64,000 bases of DNA from Hydractinia symbiolongicarpus. Lineage: Eukaryota; Cnidaria; Hydrozoa; Anthoathecata; Hydractiniidae. The stretch is from NCBI RefSeq assembly GCF_029227915.1, contig NC_079879.1, positions 29,518,501 through 29,582,500 of the forward strand, read 5' to 3'. The notes under the pieces are model-generated. The model worked only from the letters and a program-made list of their open reading frames with translations, searched no databases and was not told where the DNA came from. Position 1 is the first letter of the stretch; each line of letters begins with the position of its first letter. This document shows, one piece after another, positions 1 through 12,600 of the stretch. Made by a program: the position numbers and the translations under genes.

Positions 1-4
1 GAAT

Positions 5-2637
5 GTACCCAGGGAGTAAACTCATTTCCCGAACGATTTTTTAAATTATTTTTTCACCACTAAAACGCATGGACTTGTAGTTTTCAAAAATGTTTTTATT
101 TTTGATGAGACGCTGAATAAAAGAAGTTTAATCGCCGGCAAACGAAAACCTGCGATTTCCCGTAAATCCCGGACTCGGCCCGTATAGTCAAAAGTATACA
201 AAGAAAGTACCCAGGGAGTAAACTCATTTCCAGAACGATTTTTTAAATTATTTTTTCACCACTAAAACGCATGAGACTTGAAGTTTTCAAAAATGTTTTC
301 ATTTTTGATGAGACGCTGAATATAAGAAGTTTAATCGCCGGCAAACAAAAACCCGCGATTTCCCGTAAATCCCGGACTCGGCCCGTATAGTCAAAAGTAT
401 ACAAGGAAAGTACCCAGTGAGTAAACTTATTTCCCGAACGATTTTTTAAATTATTTTTTCACCACTAAAACGCATGAGACTTGTAGTTTTTAAAATTGTT
501 TTCATTTTTGATGAGACGCTGAATAAAAGAAGTTTAATCGCCGGCAACCAAAAACCTGCGATTTCCCGTAAATCCCGGACTCGGCCCGTATAGTCCAAAG
601 TATACAAAGAAAGTACCCAGGGAGTAAACTCATTTCCCGAACGATTTTTTAAATTATTTTTTCACCACTAAAACGCATGAGACTTGTAGTTTTTAAAAAT
701 GTTTTCATTTTTGATGAAACATTTAATGAAAGAGGTTTAATCGCCGGCAAACGAAATCCCGCGATTTCCCGTAAATCCCGGGCTTGGCCCGTATAGTCGA
801 ATGTATACAAAGAAAGTACCCAGGGAGTAAACTCATTTCCCGAACGATTTTTTAATTTTTTTTTTTACCACTAAAACGCATGAGACTTGTAGTTTTCAAA
901 AATGTTTTCATTTTTGATGAGAAGCTTGATGAAAGAATTTTAATCGCCGGCAAACGAAAACCCGCGATTTCCCGTAAATCCCGGGCTTGGCTCGTATAGT
1001 CAAAAGTATACCAAGAAAGTACCCAGGGAGTAAACTCATTTCCCGAACGATTTTTTAAATTATTTTTTCACCACTAAAACGCATGGACTTGTAGTTTTCA
1101 AAAATGTTTTTATTTTTGATTAGACGCTGAATAAAAGAAGTTTAATCGCCGGCAAACGAAAACCCGCGATTTCCCGTAAATCCCGGTCTTAGCCCGTATA
1201 GTCGAATGTATACAAAGAAAGTACCCTGCGAGTAAACCCATTTCCAAAACGATTTTTTAAATTATCTTTTCACCACTAAAACGCATGAGACTTGTAGTTT
1301 TCAAAAATGTTTTCATTTTTGATGAGACGCTGAATAAAAGAAGTTTAATCGCCGGCAAACAAAAATCCGCGATTTCCCGTAAATCCCGGACTCGGCCCTT
1401 ATAGTCAAAAGTATACAAAGAAAGTACCCAGGGAGTAAACTCTTTTCCAGAACGATTTTTTAAATTATTTTTTCACCACTAAAACGCATGAGACTGGAAT
1501 TTTTTAGAAATGTTTTCATTTTTGATGAGACGCTTAATGAAAGTGGTTTAATCGCCGGCAAACTAAAATCCGCGATTTCCCGTAAATCCTGGACTCGGCC
1601 CGTATAGTCAAAAGTATACAAAGAAAGTACCCAGGGAGTAAACTCATTTCCCGAAGGATTTTTTAAATTATTTTTTAACCACTAAAACGCATGAGACTTT
1701 TAGTTTTTAAAAATGTTTTCATTTTTGATGAGACGCTGAATAAAAGAAGTTTAATCACCGGCAAACGAAAACCCGCGATTTCCCGTAAATCCTGCCTTGG
1801 CCCGTATAGTCAAAAGTATACAAAGAATGTACCCAGGGAGTAAACTCATTTCCCAAACGATTTTTTAAATTATTTTTTCACCACTAAAACGCATGGACTT
1901 GTAGTTTTCAAAAATGTTTTTATTTTTGATGAGACGCTGAATAAAAGAAGTTTAATCGCCGGCAAACAAAAACCTGCGATTTCCCGTAAATCCCGGACTC
2001 GGCCCTTATAGTCAAAAGTATACAAATAAAGTACCCAGGGAGTAAACTCATTTCCAGAACGATTTTTTAAATTATTTTTTCACCACTAAAACGCATGAGA
2101 CTTGAATTTTTTAGAAATGTTTTCATTTTTGATGAGACGCTTAATGAAAGTGGTTTAATCGCCGGCAAACTAAAATCCGCGATTTCCCGTAAAACCTGGA
2201 CTCGGCCCGTATAGTCAAAAGTATACAAAGAAAGTACCCAGGGAGTAAACTCATTTCCCGAAGGATTTTTTAAATTATTTTTTAACCACTAAAACGCATG
2301 AGACTTGTAGTTTTTAAAAATGTTTTCATTTTTGATGAGACGCTGAATAAAAGAAGTTTAATCACCGGCAAACGAAAACCCGCGATTTCCCGTAAATCCC
2401 GCCTTGGCCCGTATAGTCAAAAGTATACAAAGAATGTACCCAGGGAGTAAACTCATTTCCCGAACGATTTTTTAAATTATTTTCTCACCACTAAAACGCA
2501 TGGACTTGTAGTTTTCAAAAATGTTTTTATTTTTGATGAGACGCTGAATAAAAGAAGTTTAATCGCCGGCAAACGAAAACCTGCGATTTCCCGTAAATCC
2601 CGGACTCGGCCCGTATAGTCAAAAGTATACAAAGAAA
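5..2637 (+). repeat. Domain A, left copy, with a ~607-bp repeated segment
   Basis: About 13 monomers. Diagnostic variants are CCGAAGG plus AACCAC, a TTGAATTTTTTAG monomer ending TAATGAAAGTGG, ATCACCGG, GCCTTGG and AGAATGTACCC. The consecutive GTGG and CCGAAGG monomers occur twice, about 607 bp (three monomers) apart, at about 1427-1828 and 2035-2435. The monomer at 1221-1426, with CTGCGAG and CCAAAACG, also recurs at about 36400 and 38220. Nothing else is present in this stretch. Confidence 0.75.
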
Positions 2638-5600
2638 GTACCCAGTGAGTAAACTTATTTCCCGAACGAATTTTTAAATTATTTTTTCACCACTAAAACG
2701 CATGAGACTTGTAGTTTTTAAAATTGTTTTCATTTTTGATGAGACGCTGAATAAATGAAGTTTAATCGCCGGCAATCAAAAACCTGCGATTTCCCGTAAA
2801 TCCCGGACTCGGCCCGTATAGTCCAAAGTATACAAAGAAAGTACCCAGGTAGTAAACTCATTTCCCGAACGATTTTTTAAATTATTTTTTCACCACTAAA
2901 ACGCATGAGACTTGTAGTTTTTAAAAATGTTTTCATTTTTGATGAGACATTTAATGAAAGAGGTTTAATCCCTGGCAAACGAAATCCCGCGATTTCCCGT
3001 AAATCCCGGGCTTGGCCCGTATAGTCGAATGTATACAAAGAAAGTACCCAGGGAGTAAACTCATTTCCCGAACGATTTTTTAAATTATTTTTTCACCACT
3101 AAAACGCATAAGACTTGTAGTTTTTAAAAATGTTTTCATTTTTAATGAGACGCTGAATAAAAAAAGTTTAATCGCCGGCAAACAAAAACCCGCGATTTCC
3201 CGTAAATCCCAGGCTTGGCTCGTATAGTCAAAAGTATACAAAGAAAGTACCCAGGGAGTAAACTCATTTCCCAAACGATTTTTTAATTTTTTTTTCACCA
3301 CTAAAACGCATGGACTTGTAGTTTTCAAAAATGTTTTCATTTTTGATGAGACGCTGAATAAAAGAAGTTTAATCGCCGGCAAACGAAAACCTGCGATTTC
3401 CCGTAAATCCCGGGCTTGGCCCGTATAGTCGAATGTATACAATGAAAGTACCCTGTGAGTAAACTCATTTCCAGAAAGATTTTTAAAATTTTTTTTTCAC
3501 CACTAAAACGCATGGACTTGTAGTTTTCAAAAATGTTTTCATTTTTGGTGAGACGCTGAATAAAAGAAGTTTAATCGCCGGCAAACGAAAACCTGCGATT
3601 TCCCGTAAATCCCGGGCTTGGCCCGTATAGTCGAATGTATACAATGAAAGTACCCTGTGAGTAAACTCATTTCCAGAAAGATTTTTTAAATCATTTTTTC
3701 ACCACTAAAACGCATAAGACTTGTAGTTTTTAAAAATGTTTTCATTTTTAATGAGACGCTGAATAAAAAAAGTTTAATCGCCGGCAAACGAAAACCCGCG
3801 ATTTCCCGTAAATCCCGGGCTTGGCTCGTATAGTCAAAAGTATACAAAAAAAGTACCCAGGGAGTAAACTCATTTCCTGAACGATTTTTTAAATTATTTT
3901 TTCACCACTAAAACGCATGGACTTGTAGTTTTCAAAAATGTTTTTATTTTTGATGAGACGCTGAATAAAAGAAGTTTAATCACCGGCAAACGAAAACCCG
4001 CGATTTCCCGTAAATCCCGGACTCGGCCCGTATAGTCAAAAGTATATAAGGAAAGTACCCAGTGAGTAAACTTATTTCCCGAACGAATTTTTAAATTATT
4101 TTTTCACCACTAAAACGCATGAGACTTGTAGTTTTTAAAATTGTTTTCATTTTTGATGAGACGCTGAATAAATGAAGTTTAATCGCCGGCAATCAAAAAC
4201 CTGCGATTTCCCGTAAATCCCGCCTTGGCCCGTATAGTCAAAAGTATACAAAGAATGTACCCAGGGAGTAAACTCATTTCCCGAACGATTTTTTAAATTA
4301 TTTTTTCACCACTAAAACGCATGGACTTGTAGTTTTCAAAAATGTTTTTATTTTTGATGAGACGCTGAATAAAAGAAGTTTAATCGCCGGCAAACGAAAA
4401 CCAGCGATTTCCCGTAAATCCCGGACTCGGCCCGTATAGTCAAAAGTATACAAAGAAAGTACCCAGGGAGTAAACTCATTTCCAGAACGATTTTTTAAAT
4501 TATTTTTTCACCACTAAAACGCATGAGACTTGAAGTTTTCAAAAATGTTTTCATTTTTGATGAGACGCTGAATATAAGAAGTTTAATCGCCGGCAAGCAA
4601 AAACCCGCGATTTCCCGTAAATCCCGGACTCGGCCCGTATAGTCAAAAGTATGTAAGGAAAGTACCCAGTGAGTAAACTTATTTCCCGAACGAATTTTTA
4701 AATTATTTTTTCACCACTAAAACGCATGAGACTTGTAGTTTTTAAAATTGTTTTCATTTTTGATTAGACGCTGAATAAATGAAGTTTAATCGCCGGCAAT
4801 CAAAAACCTGCGATTTCCCGTAAATCCGGGACTCGGCCCGTATAGTCCAAAGTATACAAAGAAAGTACCCAGGTAGTAAACTCATTTCCCGAACGATTTT
4901 TTAAATTATTTTTTCACCACTAAAACGCATGAGACTTGTAGTTTTTAAAAATGTTTTCATTTTTGATGAGACATTTAATGAAAGAGGTTTAATCGCCGGC
5001 AAAAGAAATCCCACGATTTCCCGTAAATCCCGGGCTTGGCCCGTATAGTCGAATGTATACAAAGAAAGTACCCAGGGAGTAAACTCATTTCCCGAACGAT
5101 TTTTTAAATTATTTTTTCACCACTAAAACGCATAAGACTTGTAGTTTTTAAAAATGTTTTCATTTTTAATGAGACGCTGAATAAAAAAAGTTTAATCGCC
5201 GGCAAACAAAAACCCGCGATTTCCCGTAAATCCCGGGCTTGGCTCGTATAGTCAAAAGTATACAAAGAAAGTACCCAGGGAGTAAACTCATTTCCCAAAC
5301 GATTTTTTAATTTTTTTTTCACCACTAAAACGCATGGACTTGTAGTTTTCAAAAATGTTTTCATTTTTGATGAGACGCTGAATAAAAGAAGTTTAATCGC
5401 CGGCAAACGAAAACCTGCGATTTCCCGTAAATCCCGGGCTTGGCCCGTATAGTCGAATGTATACAATGAAAGTACCCTGTGAGTAAACTCATTTCCAGAA
5501 AGATTTTTAAAATTTTTTTTTCACCACTAAAACGCATGGACTTGTAGTTTTCAAAAATGTTTTCATTTTTGGTGAGACGCTGAATAAAAGAAGTTTAATC

Positions 5601-8085
5601 GCCGGCAAACGAAAACCTGCGATTTCCCGTAAATCCCGGGCTTGGCCCGTATAGTCGAATGTATACAATGAAAGTACCCTGTGAGTAAACTCATTTCCAG
5701 AAAGATTTTTTAAATCATTTTTTCACCACTAAAACGCATAAGACTTGTAGTTTTTAAAAATGTTTTCATTTTTAATGAGACGCTGAATAAAAAAAGTTTA
5801 ATCGCCGGCAAACGAAAACCCGCGATTTCCCGTAAATCCCGGGCTTGGCTCGTATAGTCAAAAGTATACAAAGAAAGTACCCAGGGAGTAAACTCATTTC
5901 CTGAACGATTTTTTAAATTATTTTTTCACCACTAAAACGCATGGACTTGTAGTTTTCAAAAATGTTTTTATTTTTGATGAGACGCTGAATAAAAGAAGTT
6001 TAATCACCGGCAAACGAAAACCCGCGATTTCCCGTAAATCCCGGACTCGGCCCGTATAGTCAAGAGTATATAAGGAAAGTACCCAGTGAGTAAACTTATT
6101 TCCCGAACGAATTTTTAAATTATTTTTTCACCACTAAAACGCATGAGACTTGTAGTTTTTAAAATTGTTTTCATTTTTGATGAGACGCTGAATAAATGAA
6201 GTTTAATCGCCGGCAATCAAAAACCTGCGATTTCCCGTAAATCCCGCCTTGGCCCGTATAGTCAAAAGTATACAAAGAATGTACCCAGGGAGTAAACTCA
6301 TTTCCCGAACGATTTTTTAAATTATTTTTTCACCACTAAAACGCATGGACTTGTAGTTTTCAAAAATGTTTTTATTTTTGATGAGACGCTGAATAAAAGA
6401 AGTTTAATCGCCGGCAAACGAAAACCAGCGATTTCCCGTAAATCCCGGACTCGGCCCGTATAGTCAAAAGTATACAAAGAAAGTACCCAGGGAGTAAACT
6501 CATTTCCAGAACGATTTTTTAAATTATTTTTTCACCACTAAAACGCATGAGACTTGAAGTTTTCAAAAATGTTTTCATTTTTGATGAGACGCTGAATATA
6601 AGAAGTTTAATCGCCGGCAAGCAAAAACCCGCGATTTCCCGTAAATCCCGGACTCGGCCCGTATAGTCAAAAGTATGTAAGGAAAGTACCCAGTGAGTAA
6701 ACTAATTTCCCGAACGAATTTTTAAATTATTTTTTCACCACTAAAACGCATGAGACTTGTAGTTTTTAAAATTGTTTTCATTTTTGATGAGACGCTGAAT
6801 AAATGAAGTTTAATCGCCGGCAATCAAAAACCTGCGATTTCCCGTAAATCCGGGACTCGGCCCGTATAGTCCAAAGTATACAAAGAAAGTACCCAGGTAG
6901 TAAACTCATTTCCCGAACGATTTTTTAAATTATTTTTTCACCACTAAAACGCATGAGACTTGTAGTTTTTAAAAATGTTTTCATTTTTGATGAGACATTT
7001 AATGAAAGAGGTTTAATCGCCGGCAAACGAAATCCCGCGATTTCCCGTAAATCCCGGGCTTGGCCCGTATATTCGAATGTATACAAAGAAAGTACCCAGG
7101 GAGTAAACTCATTTCCCGAACGATTTTTTAAATTATTTTTTCACCACTAAAACGCATAAGACTTGTAGTTTTTAAAAATGTTTTCATTTTTAATGAGACG
7201 CTGAATAAAAAAAGTTTAATCGCCGGCAAACGAAAACCCGCGATTTCCCGTAAATCCCGGGCTTGGCTCGTATAGTCAAAAGTATACAAAGAAAGTACCC
7301 AGGGAGTAAACTCATTTCCCAAACGATTTTTTAATTTTTTTTTCACCACTAAAACGCATGGACTTGTAGTTTTCAAAAATGTTTTCATTTTTGATGAGAC
7401 GCTGAATAAAAGAAGTTTAATCGCCGGCAAACGAAAACCTGCGATTTCCCGTAAATCCCGGGCTTGGCCCGTATAGTCGAATGTATACAATGAAAGTACC
7501 CTGTGAGTAAACTCATTTCCAGAAAGATTTTTAAAATTATTTTTTCACACTAAAACGCATAAGACTTGTTGTTTTTAAAAATGTTTTCATTTTTAATGAG
7601 ACGCTGAATAAAAAAAGTTTAATCGCCGGCAAACGAAAACCCGCGATTTCCCGTAAATCCTAGACGTGGCCCGTATAGTCAAAAGTATACAAAGAAAGTA
7701 CCCAGGGAGTAAACTCATTTCCCGAACGATTTTTTAAATTTTTTTTTCACCACTAAAACGCATGGACTTGTAGTTTTCAAAAATGTTTTCATTTTTGGTG
7801 AGACGCTGAATAAAAGAAGTTTAATCGCCGGCAAACGAAAACCTGCGATTTCCCGTAAATCCCGGGCTTGGCCCGTATAGTCGTATGTATACAATGAAAG
7901 TACCCTGTGAGTAAACTCATTTCCAGAAAGATTTTTTAAATCATTTTTTCACCACTAAAACGCATAAGACTTGTAGTTTTTAAAAATGTTTTCATTTTTA
8001 ATGAGACGCTGAATAAAAAAAGTTTAATCGCCGGCAAACGAAAACCCGCGATTTCCCGTAAATCCCGGGCTTGGCCCGTATATTC
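2638..8085 (+). repeat. 10-monomer HOR, 2024-bp period, ~2.5 copies
   Basis: The same succession of ten monomers recurs at a 2024-bp offset: about 2638-4661, 4662-6685, and a partial third copy from 6686. Markers are an ACCCAGGTAG monomer with GACATTTAATG, then a CATAAG monomer with AATGAGACG and AAAAAAAG, then a GGTGAGACG monomer. The third copy follows the pattern to about 7540, gains an extra CATAAG monomer (about 7525-7740), then resumes to about 8085. Copies differ by scattered single-base changes, such as CTTATTTCC versus CTAATTTCC near 6703. Confidence 0.85.
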
Positions 8086-9580
8086 GAATGTATACAAAGA
8101 AAGTACCTAGGGAGTAAACTCATTTCCCGAACGATTTTTTAATTTTTTATTTACCACTAAAACGCATGAGACTTGTAGTTTTCAAAAATGTTTTCATTTT
8201 TGATGAGAAGCTTGATGAAAGAAGTTTAATCGCCGGCAAACGAAAACCCGCGATTTCCCGTAAATCCCGGGCTTGGCCCGTATAGTCGAATGTATACAAA
8301 GAAAGTACCCTGTGAGTAAACTCATTTCCCGAACGATTTTTTAAATTATTTTTTCACCACTAAAACGGATGAGACTTGTAGTTTTCAAAAATGTTTTCAT
8401 TTTTGATGAGACGCTGAATAAAAGAAGTTTAATCGCCGGCAAACAAAAATCCGCGATTTCCCGTAAATCCCGGACTCGGCCCGTATAGTCAAAATTATAC
8501 AAAGAAAGTACCCAGGGAGTAAACTCATTTCCCGAACGATTTTTTAAATTATTTTTTCACCACTAAAACGCATGAGACTTGTAGTTTTCAAAAATGTTTT
8601 CATTTTTGATGAGACGCTTAATGAAAGAGGTTTAATCGCCGGCAAACGAAAACCCGCGATTTCCCGTAAATCTCAGGCTTATCCCGTATAGTCGAATGTA
8701 TACAATGAAAGTACCCTGTGAGTAAACTCATTTCCAGAAAGATTTTTTAAATTATTTTTTCACCACTAAAACGCATAAGACTTGTAGTTTTTAAAAATGT
8801 TTTCATTTTTAATGAGACGCTGAATAAAAAAAGTTTAATCGCCGGCAAACGAAAACCCGCGATTTCCCGTAAATCCCGGGCTTGGCTCCTATAGTCAAAA
8901 GTATACAAAGAAAGTACCCAGGGAGTAAACTCATTTCCCAAACGATTTTTTAATTTTTTTCACCACTAAAACGCATGGACTTGTAGTTTTCAAAAATGTT
9001 TTCATTTTTGATGAGACGCTGAATAAAAGAAGTTTAATCGCCGGCAAACGAAAACCTGCGATTTCCCGTAAATCCCGGGCTTGGCCCGTATAGTCGAATG
9101 TATACAATGAAAGTACCCTGTGAGTAAACTCATTTCCAGAAAGATTTTTAAAATTATTTTTTCACACTAAAACGCATGAGACTTGTAGTTTATAAAAATG
9201 TTTTCATTTTTAATGAGACGCTGAATGGAAGAAGTTTAATCGCCGGCAAACGAAAACCTGCGATTTCCTGTAAATCCTGGACTCGGCCCGTATAGTCAAA
9301 AGTATACAAATAAAGTACCCAGGGAGTAAACTCATTTCCCAAACGATTTTTTTAAATTATTATTTCACCACTAAAGCCCATAAGACTTGTAGTTTTTAAA
9401 AATGTTTTCATTTTTGATGAGACGCTGAATAAAAGATGTTTAATCGCCGGCAAACGAAAACCCGCGATTTCCCGTAAATCCCGGACTCGGCCCGTATAGT
9501 CAAAAGTATACATGGAAAGTACCCAGTGAGTAAACTCATTTCCCGAACGAATTTTTAAATTATTTTTTCACCACTAAAAC
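8086..9580 (+). repeat. C-to-D transition ahead of the first inversion junction
   Basis: About 8107-8720 matches about 42070-42680: a GAAGCTTGATG monomer, a CGGATGAG monomer, an AAAATTATAC junction and a monomer ending TCTCAGGCTTATCCCG. From about 9160 the variants are D-type: TTTATAAAAATG, CCTGTAAATCCTGG, CTAAAGCCCATAAG and ACATGGAAAG, as at about 50400-50750. The last monomer is cut at consensus position 62. No other content is seen. Confidence 0.75.
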
Positions 9581-9581
9581 A
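9580..9581. other. Orientation-switch junction 1 (forward to inverted)
   Basis: The + strand reads CACTAAAAC, then abruptly ACTATACGGG. The left side is consensus 1-62 of a forward monomer; the right side is the reverse complement of a monomer starting at position 185. The expected forward base after AAAAC is G and the expected inverted base before ACTAT is also G. Neither is present, so the join is blunt with no shared bases and no insertion. Confidence 0.92.
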
Positions 9582-12500
9582 CTATACGGGCCGAGTCCGG
9601 GATTTACGGGAAATCGCAGGTTTTTGATTGCCGGCGATTAAACTTCATTTATTCAGCGTCTCATCAAAAATGAAAACAATTTTAAAAACTACAAGTCTCA
9701 TGCGTTTTAGTGGTGAAAAAATAATTTAAAAATTCGTTCGGGAAATAAGTTTACTCACTGGGTACTTTCCTTATATACTTTTGACTATACGGGCCGAGTC
9801 TGGGATTTACGGGAAATCGCGGGTTTTTGTTTGCCGGCGATTAAACTTCTTATATTCAGCGTCTCATCAAAAATGAAAACATTTTTGAAAACTTCAAGTC
9901 TCATGCGTTTTAGTGGTGAAAAAATAATTTAAAAAATCGTTCTGGAAATGAGTTTACTCCCTGGGTACTTTCTTTGTATACTTTTGACTATACGGGCCGA
10001 GTCCGGGATTTACGGGAAATCGCAGGTTTTCGTTTGCCGGCGATTAAACTTCTTTTATTCAGCGTCTCATCAAAAATAAAAACATTTTTGAAAACTACAA
10101 GTCCATGCGTTTTAGTGGTGAAAAAATAATTTAAAAAATCGTTCGGGAAATGAGTTTACTCCCTGGGTACATTCTTTGTATACTTTTGACTATACGGGCC
10201 AAGGCGGGATTTACGGGAAATCGCGGGTTTTCGTTTGCCGGTGATTAAACTTCTTTTATTCAGCGTCTCATCAAAAATGAAAACATTTTTAAAAACTACA
10301 AGTCTCATGCGTTTTAGTGGTTAAAAAATAATTTAAAAAATCCTTCGGGAAATGAGTTTACTCCCTGGGTACTTTCTTTGTATACTTTTGACTATACGGG
10401 ACGAGTCCAGGTTTTACGGGAAATCGCGGATTTTAGTTTGCCGGCGATTAAACCACTTTCATTAAGCGTCTCATCAAAAATGAAAACATTTCTAAAAAAT
10501 TCAAGTCTCATGCGTTTTAGTGGTGAAAAAATAATTTAAAAAATCGTTCTGGAAATGAGTTTACTCCCTGGGTACTTTTTTGGATACTTTTGACTATAAG
10601 GGCCGAGTCCGGGATTTACGGGAAATCGCAGATTTTCGTTTGCCGGCGATTAAACTTCTTTTATTCAGCGTCTCATCAAAAATAAAAACATTTTTGAAAA
10701 CTACAAGTCCATGCGTTTTAGTGGTGAAAAAATAATTTAAAAAATCGTTCGGGAAATGAGTTTACTCCCTGGGTACATTCTTTGCATACTTTTGACTATA
10801 AGGGCCGAGACCGGGATTTACGGGAAATCGCAGGTTTTCGTTTGCCGGCGATTAAACTTCTTTTATTCAGCGTCTCATCAAAAATAAAAACATTTTTGAA
10901 AACTACAAGTCCATGCGTTTTAGTGGTGAAAAAATAATTTAAAAAATCGTTCTGGAAAAGAGTTTACTCCCTGGGTACTTTCTTTGTATACTTTTGACTA
11001 TAAGGGCCGAGTCCGGGATTTACAGGAAATCGCAGGTTTTCGTTTTCCGGCGATTAAACTTCTTTTATTCAGCGTCTAATCAAAAATAAAAACATTTTTG
11101 AAAACTACAAGTCCATGCGTTTTAGTGGTGAAAAAATAATTTAAAAAATCGTTCGGGAAATGAGTTTACTCCCTGGGTACTTTCTTTGTATACTTTTGAC
11201 TATACGAGCCAAGCCCGGGATTTACGGGAAATCGCGGGTTTTCGTTTGCCGGCGATTAAACTTTTTTTATTCAGCGTCTCATTAAAAATGAAAACATTTT
11301 TAAAAACTACAAGTCTCATGCGTTTTAGTGCTGAAAAAATAATTTAAAAAATCGTTCGGGAAATGAGTTTACTCCCTGGGTACTTTCTTTGTATACATTC
11401 GACTATACGGGCCAAGCCCGGGATTTACGGGAAATCGCGAGATTTCGTTTGCCGGCGATTAAACCTCTTTCATTAAATGTCTCATCAAAAATGAAAACAT
11501 TTTTAAAAACTACAAGTCTCATGCGTTTTAGTGGTGAAAAAATAATTTAAAAAATCGTTCGGGAAATGAGTTTACTCCCTGGGTACTTTCTTTGTATACT
11601 TTGGACTATACGGGCCGAGTCCGGGATTTACGGGAAATCGCAGGTTTTTGATTGCCGGCGATTAAACTTCTTTTATTCAGCGTCTCATCAAAAATGAAAA
11701 CAATTTTAAAAACTACAAGTCTCATGCGTTTTAGTGGTGAAAAAATAATTTAAAAATTCGTTCGGGAAATAAGTTTACTCACTGGGTACTTTCCTTGTAT
11801 ACTTTTGACTATACGGGCCGAGTCCGGGATTTACGGGAAATCGCGGGTTTTTGTTTGCCGGCGATTAAACTTCTTATATTCAGCGTCTCATCAAAAATGA
11901 AAACATTTTTGAAAACTTCAAGTCTCATGCGTTTTAGTGGTGAAAAAATAATTTAAAAAATCGTTCTGGAAATGAAATTACTCCCTGGGTACTTTCTTTG
12001 TATATTTTTGACTATACGGGCCGAGTCCGGGATTTACGGGAAATCGCAGGTTTTCGTTTGCCGGCGATTAAACTTTTTTTATTCAGCGTCTCATCAAAAA
12101 TAAAAACATTTTTGAAAACTACAAGTCCATGCGTTTTAGTGGTGAAAAAATAATTTAAAAAATCGTTCGGGAAATGAGTTTACTCCCTGGGTACATTCTT
12201 TGTATACTTTTCACTATACGGGCCAAGGCGGGATTTACGGGAAATCGCGGGTTTTCGTTTGCCGGTGATTAAACTTCTTTTATTCAGCGCCTCATCAAAA
12301 ATGAAAACATTTTTAAAAACTACAAGTCTCATGCGTTTTAGTGGTTAAAAAATAATTTAAAAAATCCTTCGGGAAATGAGTTTACTCCCTGGGTACTTTT
12401 TTTGTATACTTTTGACTATAGGGCCGAGTCCGGGATTTACGGGAAATCGCAGGTTTTCGTTTGCCGGCGATTAAACTTTTTTTATTCAGCGTCTAATCAA

Positions 12501-12600
12501 AAATAAAAACATTTTTGAAAACTACAAGTCCATGCGTTTTAGTGGTGAAAAAATAATTTAAAAAATCGCTCGGGAAATGAGTTTACTCCCTGGGTACTTT
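9581..12600 (-). repeat. Domain A, inverted
   Basis: About 15 monomers. Read on the - strand they carry the A markers: GTGG (about 10440-10460), CCGAAGG with AACCAC (about 10320-10345), ATCACC, GCCTTGG and AGAATG. The monomers nearest the junction are GAATATAAG, then TATAAGG, then AATAAATGAAG, which is the order at about 41460-41845 on the + strand. The monomer series at about 9581-10400 partly recurs at about 11600-12360. Confidence 0.75.

Larger units (their letters stand above)
1..9580 (+). repeat. Forward-orientation block 1
   Basis: Monomers read GTACCC to GTATAC on the + strand without interruption. The block passes from domain A (to about 2637) through C (about 2638-9130) to D (last two monomers). 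It ends within the GCATGAG region of a monomer at consensus position 62, where the sequence flips to the other strand. The A-C-D order is the same as at 35.2-50.8 kb, with different copy numbers. Confidence 0.93.

Noticed and set aside
191-202. GTATAC palindrome in each monomer as a protein-binding site
   Set aside because: It is short and A/T-rich. Both AAAGTATAC and GAATGTATAC versions exist, and nothing in the context ties it to a known factor.
3080-3442. Recurring open frames of 60-121 codons, such as this one on the - strand, with proteins starting MYTFDYTG
   Set aside because: They recur at every HOR period because the monomer's reverse strand lacks stops in one frame for about 64 codons. 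Longer ones appear only where a homopolymer indel skips the TAA in AATTTAA. The monomer length is not a multiple of three, so no frame continues, and the variants look like satellite drift rather than protein conservation.
11148-11175. CENP-B box (TTCG....A..CGGG pattern) in the GTTCGGGAAATGAG segment
   Set aside because: The 5' half fits (TTCG, then A five bases on) but AGTT stands where CGGG is required. No other monomer segment fits the full pattern.
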